Of a DNA stretch of 64,000 nt, positions 54,112 to 63,732 are shown piece by piece (position 1 is the stretch's first letter; each line of letters begins with the position of its first letter). The stretch is from contig NZ_JABDRI010000036.1 of the NCBI RefSeq assembly GCF_013041805.1, positions 1 through 64,000 on the forward strand. The letters are read 5' to 3'. A model generated the notes under the pieces. That model worked only from the letters and a program-made list of their open reading frames with translations. It did no database searches and had not been told where the DNA came from. The stretch comes from Lutibacter sp. GTDB lineage: Bacteria > Bacteroidota > Bacteroidia > Flavobacteriales > Flavobacteriaceae. Made by a program: the position numbers and the translations under genes.

Positions 54112-55488
54112 TTAAAATAAAGTATCGATTCTAAGTAATTCTTCCAAACTACATAACTTCTGATCACCCGTTTTCATGTTTTTTACTGTAAAATTATTGT
54201 TTTTAACTTCATCAGAACCAACAATTATTACATAAGGAATTTCTCTTTTATTTGCATAATTGAATTGTTTCTTCATTTTAACATTCTCAGGATATAATTC
54301 TGATTTAATATTATTTTTTCTTAACAAAACCAATGCGTTCAAACAGGAGGTCGCCTCAGCTTCACCTAAATTTATAAATAGTATTTTTGGTGTTGGTAAC
54401 TCAACCTCTTCAAACAAATTCAATTCTTCTAACACCAAATAAATACGATCTAGACCAAATGAAATTCCAACACCACTCATATCTTTCAGTCCAAAAATTC
54501 CTGTTAAATCATCATATCTTCCACCACCACCAATAGATCCCATTTTAATACCTTCAGGGGCTGATACTTCATAAATTGCTCCCGTGTAATAATTTAATCC
54601 TCGTGCTAAAGTAACATCTATAACCAAATTTACAGATTGTAAACCTAATTTTTCAATAGTGCTAACAACAAATCTTAAATCTTCCACTCCTCTCAAACCT
54701 TCATTAGACTCAGCTAACATTACTTCCAACTGATTCAATTTATCTTGGTTACTTCCATTAAAACTAAATAATGGCTGTACTTTTTCAATTGCATTTTCTG
54801 AAATACCTTTCGCTACCATTTCGTTAGTTACTCCTTCTGCACCTATTTTATCTAATTTATCCAATGCAACTGTGAAATCAATTAACTTATCTGTCTCGCC
54901 AATAATTTCAGCAATCCCTGCTAATATTTTACGATTATTCAATTTGATAGTCGTTCCTTTCAATTTTAACTTACTAAAAACAGCATCATACAATTGTACA
55001 AACTCCACTTCTTGCCATAAACCTTTACTTCCAACCACATCAGCATCGCATTGATAAAACTCTCTAAAGCGACCTTTTTGGGGTCTATCTGCTCGCCAAA
55101 CTGGCTGCATTTGATAACGTTTAAAAGGAAACTCTATATCATTTTGGTGTTGAACTACATAACGCGCAAACGGCACAGTTAAATCATAACGTAGTGCTTT
55201 TTCAGAAATTTTTGAAGTAACTTTAGAGCTATCTTTATTTGATAATATATCGTCATCTACTTTCTTTAAGAAATCCCCTGAGTTTAATATTTTAAAAATT
55301 AAACGATCACCTTCATCTCCATATTTTCCCATAAGTGTTGATGAATTTTCAAATGAAGGAGTTTCAATAGGCTGAAAGCCATATACTTCAAATACCTGCT
55401 TAATAACAGAGAATATATAGTTTCTTTTTGCGACTTCAGTAGGTGAAAAATCACGAGTTCCTTTTGGTATGCTTGGTTTTTGTGCCAT
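54112..55488 (-). CDS. hisS: histidyl-tRNA synthetase
   Basis: A 458-residue class II aminoacyl-tRNA synthetase for histidine. Motifs: IPKGTRDFSP at the N-terminus, LRYDLTVPFARYV (motif 2 region), FKRYQMQPVWRADRPQKGRFREFYQCDADVVG, LARGLNYYTGAIYEV, and motif 3 GGGGRYDDL with VGISFGLDRI. The C-terminal anticodon-binding domain is complete. Canonical length. Confidence 0.97.
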   Translation of the reverse strand: MAQKPSIPKGTRDFSPTEVAKRNYIFSVIKQVFEVYGFQPIETPSFENSSTLMGKYGDEGDRLIFKILNSGDFLKKVDDDILSNKDSSKVTSKISEKALRYDLTVPFARYVVQHQNDIEFPFKRYQMQPVWRADRPQKGRFREFYQCDADVVGSKGLWQEVEFVQLYDAVFSKLKLKGTTIKLNNRKILAGIAEIIGETDKLIDFTVALDKLDKIGAEGVTNEMVAKGISENAIEKVQPLFSFNGSNQDKLNQLEVMLAESNEGLRGVEDLRFVVSTIEKLGLQSVNLVIDVTLARGLNYYTGAIYEVSAPEGIKMGSIGGGGRYDDLTGIFGLKDMSGVGISFGLDRIYLVLEELNLFEEVELPTPKILFINLGEAEATSCLNALVLLRKNNIKSELYPENVKMKKQFNYANKREIPYVIIVGSDEVKNNNFTVKNMKTGDQKLCSLEELLRIDTLF

Positions 55489-55580
55489 TTTTTTAAATTA
55501 ATTTGCAAATATCCGAAAATTTAAAAACTAATTAAAGCTTTTGTAATATTGATTTTTCGCAAATTAAAAATTCAAATACT

Positions 55581-56159
55581 TTATTTTACAGATTTTGAGG
55601 ATTTAAATAGTTTAAATACTTTAAATAAAATCCAAAATATAAATATCACAAAAATCATAGCAATTACTGGAATGAATATAGCAAGAAATGACATCACAAT
55701 TGAAGTACCTGTTTCAACAGTTGAAATAACTGGGTTTGCGATTCCTGCAGTTGTAGTTGTTGAGGCTAAGCGAGTGGTGCTTGTTGAGCCTTTGATGGCA
55801 GCTGCAGTTCCTCCACCAGCAATAATTGCTAATGCCCAAGTAAATGTTGGATCTAATTCACTTACGGTTGCAACCATAACTGCTGTCCCTGCAATTGCCG
55901 CTAGTGGAACTGCTATGGTATCTAATAAATTGTCTAAAAAAGGAATAAAATAAGCAATAACTTCAACAATAGTTGCAACCCCTAAAATAATTAATGCAGA
56001 TGAACTACTAACCCATTGCCAATTTTCATTCAAAGGAATTATATTGAAATAGGACGCTAAACTTAGAGCAAACAAAGGAACAAAAATACGAAAACCAACA
56101 GATGCTGCTAAACCTATTCCAACTAAAATACTAAAAATTGTTTCAGGTGAAATACTCAT
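55581..56159 (-). CDS. DUF4126 membrane protein
   Basis: A 192-residue protein with about five hydrophobic segments and the DUF4126 pattern: GIGLAASVGFRIFVPLFALSLAS at the N-terminus, a VEVIAYFIPFLDNLLDTIA segment and a glycine/alanine/threonine-rich GGGTAAAIKGSTSTTRLASTTTT loop. Function unknown. It is 3 bp after kdsB and is the last gene of a nadC-yihY-kdsB unit. Confidence 0.85.
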   Translation of the reverse strand: MSISPETIFSILVGIGLAASVGFRIFVPLFALSLASYFNIIPLNENWQWVSSSSALIILGVATIVEVIAYFIPFLDNLLDTIAVPLAAIAGTAVMVATVSELDPTFTWALAIIAGGGTAAAIKGSTSTTRLASTTTTAGIANPVISTVETGTSIVMSFLAIFIPVIAMIFVIFIFWILFKVFKLFKSSKSVK

Positions 56160-56162
56160 TAT

Positions 56163-56894
56163 CTAATTATTTTTAAAAATTAAATTGGCTTTTTCTAAAT
56201 CTTCTGGAGTATCTATCCCTATTGCTATTTGATTGGTTTCAACCATCTTTACGTTTAAACCATTTGCTAAAAATCGTAAATTTTCTAATTTTTCAGTAGC
56301 TTCTAACCTATTTATAGGTAAGGTTGTAAATTTTAATAATGCCTTTTTCCTAAACGCATAAATTCCAATGTGCTTAAAGTAAACAGCCTTAGATTCTTCT
56401 CGAGGGTATGGAATTGGAGAACGAGAGAAATACATTGCAAAATTATCTTCAGAAGTAACTACTTTTACATTATTTGGATTATTTATTTCTTCTTCATCTT
56501 CAATTTTTAGCATTAAAGATGCGATATCAATTTTTTTATTTTCATCAAGTTCAAATACCTCTATCAATTTCTGTAAAGGCTCTTTCTGAGTAAAAGGTTC
56601 ATCTCCTTGAACATTTACAACAATATCTACCTCTAAATTCTCAACGGCTTCCGCAATTCTGTCACTGCCAGATTCGTGTTCCTTTTTACTTTTTATAGCT
56701 TTCCCACCATTTGAAATAATTTCACTAAAAATTAGATCACTATCCGTAACTACATATACTTCATCAAATAAGTTTGACTTTTTTGTAGCTTCATAAGTTC
56801 TAACAATTACAGATTTACCAGCCAAATCTTTCATTAATTTACCTGGAAAGCGGCTTGCTTCAAATCGTGCTGGAATCATTGCTACAATTTTCAT
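56163..56894 (-). CDS. kdsB: 3-deoxy-manno-octulosonate cytidylyltransferase
   Basis: A 243-residue cytosolic CMP-Kdo synthetase activating Kdo for lipopolysaccharide core synthesis. Seen: [44 protein letters not shown] and [12 protein letters not shown]. Canonical length. Four-base overlaps on the upstream side link it to yihY. Confidence 0.95.
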   Translation of the reverse strand: MKIVAMIPARFEASRFPGKLMKDLAGKSVIVRTYEATKKSNLFDEVYVVTDSDLIFSEIISNGGKAIKSKKEHESGSDRIAEAVENLEVDIVVNVQGDEPFTQKEPLQKLIEVFELDENKKIDIASLMLKIEDEEEINNPNNVKVVTSEDNFAMYFSRSPIPYPREESKAVYFKHIGIYAFRKKALLKFTTLPINRLEATEKLENLRFLANGLNVKMVETNQIAIGIDTPEDLEKANLIFKNN

Positions 56895-57826
56895 TTCCTA
56901 TTTTCTTTTAATTGTGATCTTTTCAGTTTACTCATACTCGCATTTAATTCAAACCCTAACAATAAAATAATAGAATTTAGCCAAACAAAGAGCATTAAAA
57001 TTAACAACGTACCAATTGAACCATATAACTCGTTATAGGTTGCAAATTTTAACACGTACACGGCAAATAATTTAAACATAAGTAAGGTTAATAGTGTTGT
57101 TAAAATTGATCCTGGAGTAAAAAAAGAATGGTGTTTAACTTGCTTAGTACCAAATTTATACAAAAATGAAACTGATACAAATATTAAAATTAAAAAAAAT
57201 ACAAAACGCCCCTTTTCAATCCAAAAAACATCATCATTTAACCAACCTTTTGCTTTTAAATTTTCAATTCCAATTTGAAAATAAATGATAATTGCAACTG
57301 TTAATAATAAGACAAATGATAAAATTATAGCCATTCCCATTGAAATAAAGTATTGTCTTAAAACACTTCTCATTTCATTTACATGATAGGAATATTCAAA
57401 TCCACCTAACACAGCATTCACTCCGTTTGTCATTAAAAAAATAGAAGCGACAAAACCAAAGGAAAGCAAACCACTATATTGATTATTAGCAATATCCACA
57501 ATTACTTCATGAACAGATTGCGCTGTATTTGGAGGTAACAACTGTTCAATCATAAATAAAAAGTCTTGCTGAAATCCTTCAATTGGTACAAATGGAATTA
57601 GTGTAAGAATAAATAGTAAAAAAGGAAATAAAGCCATGAAAAAACTAAATGCAATACCACCGGCACGCGATGTTAAAGCACCTTTAACTATTCCAATTAC
57701 ATACATTTCAATTACATCATACAAAGACATACCCCTTAAACCAGGAATTTTAATCTTTTTTGTAAAACGAACCAGCCAATTTACAATTGGAATTTTATTT
57801 AAACTATCTTCAATTTCTTTTGTCAT
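56891..57826 (-). CDS. YihY/virulence factor BrkB family membrane protein
   Basis: A 311-residue inner-membrane protein with six helices and the family's [28 protein letters not shown] segment (53-80); a second conserved region is [28 protein letters not shown]. YihY/BrkB proteins were once mis-called RNase BN; the function is unclear. It overlaps both nadC and kdsB by 4 bp, so the three genes are translationally coupled. Confidence 0.92.
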   Translation of the reverse strand: MTKEIEDSLNKIPIVNWLVRFTKKIKIPGLRGMSLYDVIEMYVIGIVKGALTSRAGGIAFSFFMALFPFLLFILTLIPFVPIEGFQQDFLFMIEQLLPPNTAQSVHEVIVDIANNQYSGLLSFGFVASIFLMTNGVNAVLGGFEYSYHVNEMRSVLRQYFISMGMAIILSFVLLLTVAIIIYFQIGIENLKAKGWLNDDVFWIEKGRFVFFLILIFVSVSFLYKFGTKQVKHHSFFTPGSILTTLLTLLMFKLFAVYVLKFATYNELYGSIGTLLILMLFVWLNSIILLLGFELNASMSKLKRSQLKENRK

Positions 57827-58683
57827 TCAACAGCTTTTAAACTTAAATCCATATTATAGACAGAGTGTGTAAGAGCACCTGAAGAAATATAATCTACTCC
57901 ACAATTAGCATAGTCTCGTGCAGTTTCTAAAGTAATTCCACCTGAGGATTCAGTTTGACAACGATCTCCAATAAGCTCAACTGCTTTTTTGGTATCAGCA
58001 TAATTAAAATTATCAATTAAAATTCTGTGTACGCCGTCAGATTTTAAAATCTCTTTTATTTCTTCTAAACTTCGTGCCTCAACAATTATTTTTAAATCAA
58101 GAAAATTTTCTTTTAAATAACGTTTTGTTTTCTTAATGGCATTAGTTATACCTCCAGAAAAATCAATATGATTATCTTTTAACATAATCATATCATATAA
58201 AGCAAATCTGTGGTTCTCACCTCCACCAATTTTTACGGCCCATTTTTCAATAGCTCTAATTCCCGGTGTAGTTTTTCTAGTATCTAATATCTTGGTTTTA
58301 GTACCGTCTAATAAGTTTGCAAACTTTTTAGTTTTTGTCGCAATAGCACTCATTCGTTGCATCGCATTTAAAACCAAACGTTCAGCTTTTAAAATAGATT
58401 GTGACCTTCCTGAAACAAAAAACACAATATCACCATACTTTACTTCTGCTCCATCTTCAATAAGCAACTCAACCTTTAAATTTATATCAACATATTTAAA
58501 AATTCGTTGCGCAAATTCAACGCCCGCAATTATACCATCTTCCTTTACTAATAATTTTGCTTTTCCGGTTGCCTGCTCAGGAATACAAGCAAGTGAACTA
58601 TAATCTCCTCCGCCAACATCTTCTCTAACAGCATTTACTATTATTAAATCAAGCTCTTTTTCAAATTGTTTGTTGCTAATCAT
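57823..58683 (-). CDS. nadC: nicotinate-nucleotide pyrophosphorylase (carboxylating)
   Basis: A 286-residue quinolinate phosphoribosyltransferase, making nicotinate mononucleotide in de novo NAD synthesis. Seen: EDVGGGDYSS, ERLVLNAMQRMSAIAT, ILDTRKTTPGIRAIEKWAVKIGGGENHR, MLKDNHI and ESSGGITLETARDYA. ATG 58683 gives the usual N-terminus (MISNKQFEKELD); an in-frame ATG 17 codons upstream adds a non-conserved stretch overlapping the divergent control region. Confidence 0.95.
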   Translation of the reverse strand: MISNKQFEKELDLIIVNAVREDVGGGDYSSLACIPEQATGKAKLLVKEDGIIAGVEFAQRIFKYVDINLKVELLIEDGAEVKYGDIVFFVSGRSQSILKAERLVLNAMQRMSAIATKTKKFANLLDGTKTKILDTRKTTPGIRAIEKWAVKIGGGENHRFALYDMIMLKDNHIDFSGGITNAIKKTKRYLKENFLDLKIIVEARSLEEIKEILKSDGVHRILIDNFNYADTKKAVELIGDRCQTESSGGITLETARDYANCGVDYISSGALTHSVYNMDLSLKAVE

Positions 58684-58747
58684 GAGATGCCTATTTTGTA
58701 ACAAAAATAACTTTTTTATTTTCAAAAAATTCATCTTTAATTCTTTT

Positions 58748-58755
58748 TATATTTG
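58748..58755 (+). promoter_or_regulatory. -7 box TATATTTG, four bases before the rlmH ATG
   Basis: Exact consensus ending four bases (cttt) before ATG 58760. The geometry matches the boxes before the genes at 16676 and 63733 and suggests a leaderless transcript. Confidence 0.6.
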
Positions 58756-58759
58756 CTTT

Positions 58760-59233
58760 ATGAAAATTAAGTTATTGGCCATTGGTAAAACCGATGATAA
58801 AAATTTACAATTATTAACTGAAACCTATCAAAATAGGTTAAAGCACTATATTAATTTTGAGTTTGAAATTATTCCTGACATTAAGAATGTTAAAAATTTA
58901 AGTGAAACGCAACAAAAAGAGAAAGAAGGTGAGCTTATTTTAAAAAAATTAATTGCTACTGATATACTAATTTTATTAGATGAAAAAGGAAAAGAATTTA
59001 GGTCAATTGATTTTTCTTCCTACCTTCAAAAGAAAATGAATTCAGGTATTAAGCAATTAGTATTAGTTATTGGAGGGCCATATGGATTTTCTGAAACAAT
59101 TTATAAAAAGGCACAAGGAAAAATATCTTTATCTAAAATGACTTTTTCACATCAAATGATTCGTTTATTTTTTGTTGAACAACTGTACAGAGCATTTACA
59201 ATTTTAAAAAATGAACCATATCACCATGAATAA
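58760..59233 (+). CDS. rlmH: 23S rRNA (pseudouridine1915-N3)-methyltransferase RlmH
   Basis: A 157-residue SPOUT methyltransferase acting on the 70S ribosome at helix 69. Seen: [16 protein letters not shown], the YxxRLKHY segment, [10 protein letters not shown], the SAM-knot VIGGPYGFS and the C-terminal [20 protein letters not shown] with YHHE end. ATG 58760 gives the canonical N-terminus; in-frame ATGs upstream lie before the promoter. It overlaps rdgB by 8 bp. Confidence 0.96.
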   Translation: MKIKLLAIGKTDDKNLQLLTETYQNRLKHYINFEFEIIPDIKNVKNLSETQQKEKEGELILKKLIATDILILLDEKGKEFRSIDFSSYLQKKMNSGIKQLVLVIGGPYGFSETIYKKAQGKISLSKMTFSHQMIRLFFVEQLYRAFTILKNEPYHHE

Positions 59234-59813
59234 ATTAAAACTTGTTTTTGCAACTAATAATCGGCATAAATTAAAAGAAGTTCAAGCAATGCTTACCAAT
59301 TTTGAAATTGTTAGTTTAGCTGAAATTAAATGTTTTGATGATATTCCTGAAACTGCTGAAACTTTAGAAGGAAATGCAATTTTAAAAGCAAATTTTATTA
59401 CTAATAAATATGGTTTAAATTGCTTTGCTGATGATACAGGACTTGAAGTTGAAGTCTTAAACAATGAACCCGGAGTGTTTTCTGCACGCTATGCTGGAAA
59501 AGAAAATAATGCCAAAAAAAATATGAATAAATTATTATTTGAGCTTGATACTAAAACTAATAGAAAGGCACAATTTAGAACTGCCATTGCGTTGAATATA
59601 CACAAAAAACAGTACCTTTTTGAAGGTATTTGCAAAGGTGAAATATTAAAAAATAAACAAGGAGAAAGTGGTTTTGGCTATGACCCAATCTTTAAACCTA
59701 AAGGCTATAAAAAATCATTTGCTGAAATGGGTATGGAAGAAAAAAGCATTATTAGTCACAGAGGAAAAGCAATTGAACAATTAGTAGAATTTCTAAAAGA
59801 ATATAATTGGTAA
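59226..59813 (+). CDS. rdgB: XTP/dITP diphosphatase (RdgB/HAM1 family)
   Basis: A 195-residue pyrophosphatase that removes non-canonical purine triphosphates. Motifs: [56 protein letters not shown] and SHRGKA. ATG 59226 is used; an ATG 15 bases upstream is possible but lengthens the rlmH overlap and is not conserved in type. Its end overlaps the permease gene. Confidence 0.95.
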   Translation: MNKLKLVFATNNRHKLKEVQAMLTNFEIVSLAEIKCFDDIPETAETLEGNAILKANFITNKYGLNCFADDTGLEVEVLNNEPGVFSARYAGKENNAKKNMNKLLFELDTKTNRKAQFRTAIALNIHKKQYLFEGICKGEILKNKQGESGFGYDPIFKPKGYKKSFAEMGMEEKSIISHRGKAIEQLVEFLKEYNW

Positions 59814-60841
59814 GCCTAACAAAGTCATACAGAAATACATTTATTCTCCTGTTAATTTCATTATTAATTATCAGCTTTATAAATATTAGTTTAGGATCTG
59901 TCTCAATTCCTTTTAAACAATTGCTTTTAAGTTTAATTAATGGTGACGTGGCTAAGGAATCCTGGCGAACTATTGTTTTAGATTATAGATTACCAAAAGC
60001 AATAACTGCTATTATTGTTGGTTCTGGTCTTTCAATTAGCGGGCTGTTAATGCAAACCTTGTTCAGGAATCCCCTAGCAGGCCCTTATGTTTTAGGAATT
60101 AGTTCTGGAGCAAGTTTAGGAGTGGCAATTTTAATTTTAGGAGCTTCTTTTCTTGGAGCAAGTATTACAAGTTATGCCTTTACAAATTTTGGACTCGCCA
60201 TTGCTGCTAGTATTGGATCATTTATGGTACTTTCTGCAGTCATGATTGCCGCCATAAAAGTTCGAAATACCATGTCAATATTAATTATAGGATTGATGTT
60301 TGGAAGTTTAACAGCTGCTATTATTAGTGTGCTTGCTTATTTTAGTAGCGCTAGCCAATTACAGCAATATCTCTTTTGGAGTTTTGGTAGTTTAGGAAAT
60401 CTAAGTTGGAACGAAATTATTGCATTAATAAGTCTTTTTAGCATTGGAATACTATTAGTAGTATTTATTATAAAACCATTAAATAGTCTTCTTATCGGTG
60501 AAAATTATGCTAAAAGTATGGGTGTAAACGTAAAATTAACTCGCTCTATTACACTTATTTCTACAAGTTTACTCACTGGTGTTATTACTGCTTTTTCAGG
60601 TCCTATTGCATTTATTGGTTTGGCAGTACCACATTTAACAAAGCTATTATTTAATACCTCAGACCATAAAATTTTATTACCTGCAGTTGCAATAAGCGGT
60701 TCTATTATTATGCTAATATGTGATAGTATTGCTCAATTGCCAACCAGTGATTACACGCTACCTATAAATGCTATAACATCTCTACTTGGAGCACCTATTA
60801 TAATTTGGCTTTTGGTTAGAAAAAGAAAGATCTATTATTAA
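59807..60841 (+). CDS. FecCD/BtuC-type ABC transporter permease
   Basis: A 344-residue membrane protein with about nine or ten helices and family marks [45 protein letters not shown] and [15 protein letters not shown]. Such permeases import siderophores, heme or cobalamin with an ATPase and a binding protein. The start is TTG 59807, overlapping rdgB by 7 bp; no ATG is present before the first helix, so the start is not certain. The ATPase gene follows with a one-base overlap; no binding protein is nearby. Confidence 0.9.
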   Translation: MVSLTKSYRNTFILLLISLLIISFINISLGSVSIPFKQLLLSLINGDVAKESWRTIVLDYRLPKAITAIIVGSGLSISGLLMQTLFRNPLAGPYVLGISSGASLGVAILILGASFLGASITSYAFTNFGLAIAASIGSFMVLSAVMIAAIKVRNTMSILIIGLMFGSLTAAIISVLAYFSSASQLQQYLFWSFGSLGNLSWNEIIALISLFSIGILLVVFIIKPLNSLLIGENYAKSMGVNVKLTRSITLISTSLLTGVITAFSGPIAFIGLAVPHLTKLLFNTSDHKILLPAVAISGSIIMLICDSIAQLPTSDYTLPINAITSLLGAPIIIWLLVRKRKIYY

Positions 60842-61644
60842 TGAAGTCAATGAGTAAACATATTTTAAAAGTTTCAAATTTAAGCATTGGATATACTTCT
60901 AAAAGTGAAGTAAAAACAATTGCCTCTAATTTGAATATTGAGCTCAAAGCAGGAAATTTGGTTTGCTTGTTAGGTGAAAATGGAATTGGAAAATCTACCT
61001 TACTAAGAACATTAACAAAAGTTCAACCAACTTTGAACGGTGAAATAGTTATAGATTCAACAAAATTAGAAACATATAGTTACGCAAATTTAGCTAAAAT
61101 AGTAAGTCTCGTTCTTACTGAAAGATTACCTGACAGTAGTTTAACTGTCTTTGAATTAGTAGCTCTGGGTAGACAGCCTTATACGAATTGGATTGGTTAT
61201 TTAACTACTGAAGATTTACAAATTATTGAATTAGCATTTGAAAAAACAAGTACTAAACATTTAATGAATTCTAAATGTTACGAATTAAGTGATGGGCAAC
61301 TACAAAAAGTATTAATCGCGAGAGCGCTCGCACAAAATACACCTATAATAGTGCTAGATGAGCCAACCGCTCATTTGGATTTACACCATACTATTAATAC
61401 ATTTTCCTTACTTAAAAACTTAGCTACAGACTTTCAGAAAACTATTATTGTCTCCACTCATGAAGTAAATTTAGCTTTACAACTTGCAGATGAGCTTTGG
61501 TTAATGACTCCTTCAAAATTTATTTCTGGGAAAACCTCGAAATTGATTAAGGACAATGACATTGGCCATCTCTTTGATTCTGATTTGATTAGTTATGACA
61601 AAGCTTTAAATCAGTTTACTATAAAACACAATTCAAAAAATTAA
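60841..61644 (+). CDS. ABC transporter ATP-binding protein (FecE/BtuD-type)
   Basis: A 267-residue ATPase. Walker A is GENGIGKST (45-53), the signature is LSDGQLQKVLIARALAQ (LSDGQ in place of LSGGQ), Walker B is IIVLDEPTAHLDL and the H-loop is STHEVNLAL. It pairs with the preceding permease (start and stop share one base). The transporter likely brings in a metal chelate or cobalamin; the outer-membrane receptor and binding protein are not in the window. Confidence 0.92.
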   Translation: MKSMSKHILKVSNLSIGYTSKSEVKTIASNLNIELKAGNLVCLLGENGIGKSTLLRTLTKVQPTLNGEIVIDSTKLETYSYANLAKIVSLVLTERLPDSSLTVFELVALGRQPYTNWIGYLTTEDLQIIELAFEKTSTKHLMNSKCYELSDGQLQKVLIARALAQNTPIIVLDEPTAHLDLHHTINTFSLLKNLATDFQKTIIVSTHEVNLALQLADELWLMTPSKFISGKTSKLIKDNDIGHLFDSDLISYDKALNQFTIKHNSKN

Positions 61645-61652
61645 TATCTTTG
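61645..61652 (+). promoter_or_regulatory. -7 box TATCTTTG for the M28 peptidase
   Basis: Exact match beginning right after the ATPase stop codon, 25 bp before ATG 61678. Confidence 0.6.
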
Positions 61653-61677
61653 ATTCAATAGCTAAAATCATTTTCAA

Positions 61678-62697
61678 ATGAGAAATTTATACTTACTAAT
61701 TTTTATTATTTCACTCCAAAGTTGTGGAAGTAAAACAATCAACAGCCAATTAGATTCTTTAACGACTGGAAGCGAAACAGCTACAGAGTATGCTAATACC
61801 ATTACAAAATCTGACTTAAGCAAACTCTTATATAGGCTTGCTTCTGACGAATTTCAAGGAAGAGAAACAGGTAAACTCGGACAAAAAAAAGCAGCAGATT
61901 ATTTAAAAAACTTCTATATTCAACATAAAATAGCTTCACCTTATGGTGGAAGTGATTATTTTCAATCTATACCAACCGAGCATTTAAGACCTAAATTAAA
62001 TCCTTCAGAAAACGTTGTTGCATTTATAGAAGGAAGTGAAAAACCAGATGAAATTGTTGTTATTTCAGCACATTACGACCATCTTGGAATGTATGACGGT
62101 AAAATTTATTATGGAGCGGATGATGATGGCTCAGGAAATGTTGCCATATTAGAAATTGCTGAAGCCTTTCAAAAAGCCGTTTTAGAGGGTAACGGGCCAA
62201 AAAGGTCTATCTTGTTTTTGCATGTTACAGGCGAGGAAAAAGGTTTATTAGGTTCTAAGTATTATACAAATTTTCCAATTTTTCCTTTAGAAAACACCAT
62301 CGCCAATTTGAATATAGATATGATTGGACGCGTGGATGATTTACATCAAGAGAATCCTAATTTTGTTTATTTAATTGGTTCAGACAAGTTGAGCACAGAA
62401 TTACATAAACTCTCGGAAGAAATAAATGAAAAATTTACTCAATTAGAGTTGGATTATACCTATAATAATGAAGATGACCCTAACCGCTATTACTATAGAT
62501 CAGATCATTATAACTTCGCTAAAAATAATATTCCAATCATTTTTTATTTCAATGGAACACATGAAGATTACCATAAACCTTCAGATACTCCAGATAAAAT
62601 TAATTATGACGTACTTACAAAACGCACTCAACTTATTTTTTATACTGCGTGGGAAATTGCGAATAGAGAAGATAGAATTAAGGTGGATAAAAAATAA
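61678..62697 (+). CDS. M28 family zinc peptidase, lipoprotein
   Basis: A 339-residue lipoprotein (LQSC, Cys16) with a di-zinc M28 aminopeptidase core: ISAHYDHLG, YGADDDGSGNVAILEIAE (bridging Asp), TGEEKGLLGS (general base Glu and zinc Glu), NIDMIGR and SDHYNFAK plus the late HEDYHKPSDTPDKIN. All metal ligands appear present. It would release N-terminal amino acids from peptides in the periplasm. It converges on holA with one base between the stop codons and no terminator. Confidence 0.93.
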   Translation: MRNLYLLIFIISLQSCGSKTINSQLDSLTTGSETATEYANTITKSDLSKLLYRLASDEFQGRETGKLGQKKAADYLKNFYIQHKIASPYGGSDYFQSIPTEHLRPKLNPSENVVAFIEGSEKPDEIVVISAHYDHLGMYDGKIYYGADDDGSGNVAILEIAEAFQKAVLEGNGPKRSILFLHVTGEEKGLLGSKYYTNFPIFPLENTIANLNIDMIGRVDDLHQENPNFVYLIGSDKLSTELHKLSEEINEKFTQLELDYTYNNEDDPNRYYYRSDHYNFAKNNIPIIFYFNGTHEDYHKPSDTPDKINYDVLTKRTQLIFYTAWEIANREDRIKVDKK

Positions 62698-62698
62698 A

Positions 62699-63703
62699 CT
62701 AATGAATAATTTTAAACATTAATTCTTTTAATAAATCTCTACTAGACAAAGCATTTGCACCAACACCCTTGCTTTTAACATCTGCTTCACGCAATAAAGC
62801 AATTACTTGAGAAACTTTTCTCATCGGGTAATTTTTAGCTGCTGTACTATAATCTGAAACAAAATAAGGATTTACTTTTAAAGCTCTGGCTACATTATTT
62901 TTAGAGGTATCTTTTAAACTATGAAAAATAAGTAATTGTGTAAAAAAACTATTTAACAACGAAATGGTCATTACCATTGGGTTTGCCTTTGGGTTTTGGG
63001 CAAAATAATTAATAATACTATTAACTTTAAATACATTACGCTCCCCAATTGCTTTCCGTAATTCAAAATTATTATAATCTTTACTTATCCCAATATTCTC
63101 TTCAATATCCTTTGGTGTAATTGTAGAATTCAAAGGTAAAATTAGCATTAATTTATCAAGCTCGTTATTTATTTTGCTTAAATCGTTTCCTAAAAATTCA
63201 ACTAACATTAAAGATGCCTTGGTATCTATTTTATAGTTTTTACCAGATAAAACACGGCGAATCCATTCTGCAACCTGATTTTCATATAGCTTTTTACTTT
63301 CATAGATTAAACCATTTTTTTGAATGGCTTTATACAACTTTTTACGCCTATCAATAGTCTTATACTTATAACAAATAACTAAAACTGTTGAAGGCTGAGG
63401 GTTATCTACATACGAAACTAACTTTTCAATACTCCTTGATAAATCTTGTGCTTCTTTAACAATAACCACCTGCCGTTCTGCCATCATTGGAAAACGCTTT
63501 GCATGGTCAGAAATTTCTTCAATAGCAACATCTCTGCCATACAAAACCATTTGATTAAAACCTTTTTCTTCTTCAGAGAGTATATTGTCCTGAATAAATT
63601 CAGAGATTTTATCAATATAGTAAGGCTCTTCACCCATTAAAAAATAAATAGGTTTAATATTTCCGTTTTTAATATCAGAAACTATTTTAGTAACGTCACT
63701 CAT
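62699..63703 (-). CDS. holA: DNA polymerase III subunit delta
   Basis: A 334-residue clamp-loader subunit. Seen: KPIYFLMGEEPYYIDKISEFI at the N-terminus (degenerate ATPase domain), the FPMMAERQVVIVKEAQDL segment, VEFLGNDLSKINNELDKL and the C-terminal KGVGANALSSRDLLKELMFKI. These are HolA family hallmarks. It opens the sliding beta clamp during replication. Divergent from an HsdR_N gene across 29 bp. Confidence 0.95.
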   Translation of the reverse strand: MSDVTKIVSDIKNGNIKPIYFLMGEEPYYIDKISEFIQDNILSEEEKGFNQMVLYGRDVAIEEISDHAKRFPMMAERQVVIVKEAQDLSRSIEKLVSYVDNPQPSTVLVICYKYKTIDRRKKLYKAIQKNGLIYESKKLYENQVAEWIRRVLSGKNYKIDTKASLMLVEFLGNDLSKINNELDKLMLILPLNSTITPKDIEENIGISKDYNNFELRKAIGERNVFKVNSIINYFAQNPKANPMVMTISLLNSFFTQLLIFHSLKDTSKNNVARALKVNPYFVSDYSTAAKNYPMRKVSQVIALLREADVKSKGVGANALSSRDLLKELMFKIIH

Positions 63704-63732
63704 TTATTAAAAAAAATTAGCATTTTTGCTAT

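Noticed and set aside
55549-55953. 134-residue plus-strand ORF opposite the DUF4126 gene
   Set aside because: Antisense shadow of a helical, Ala/Thr-rich membrane protein gene; no domain is recognisable.
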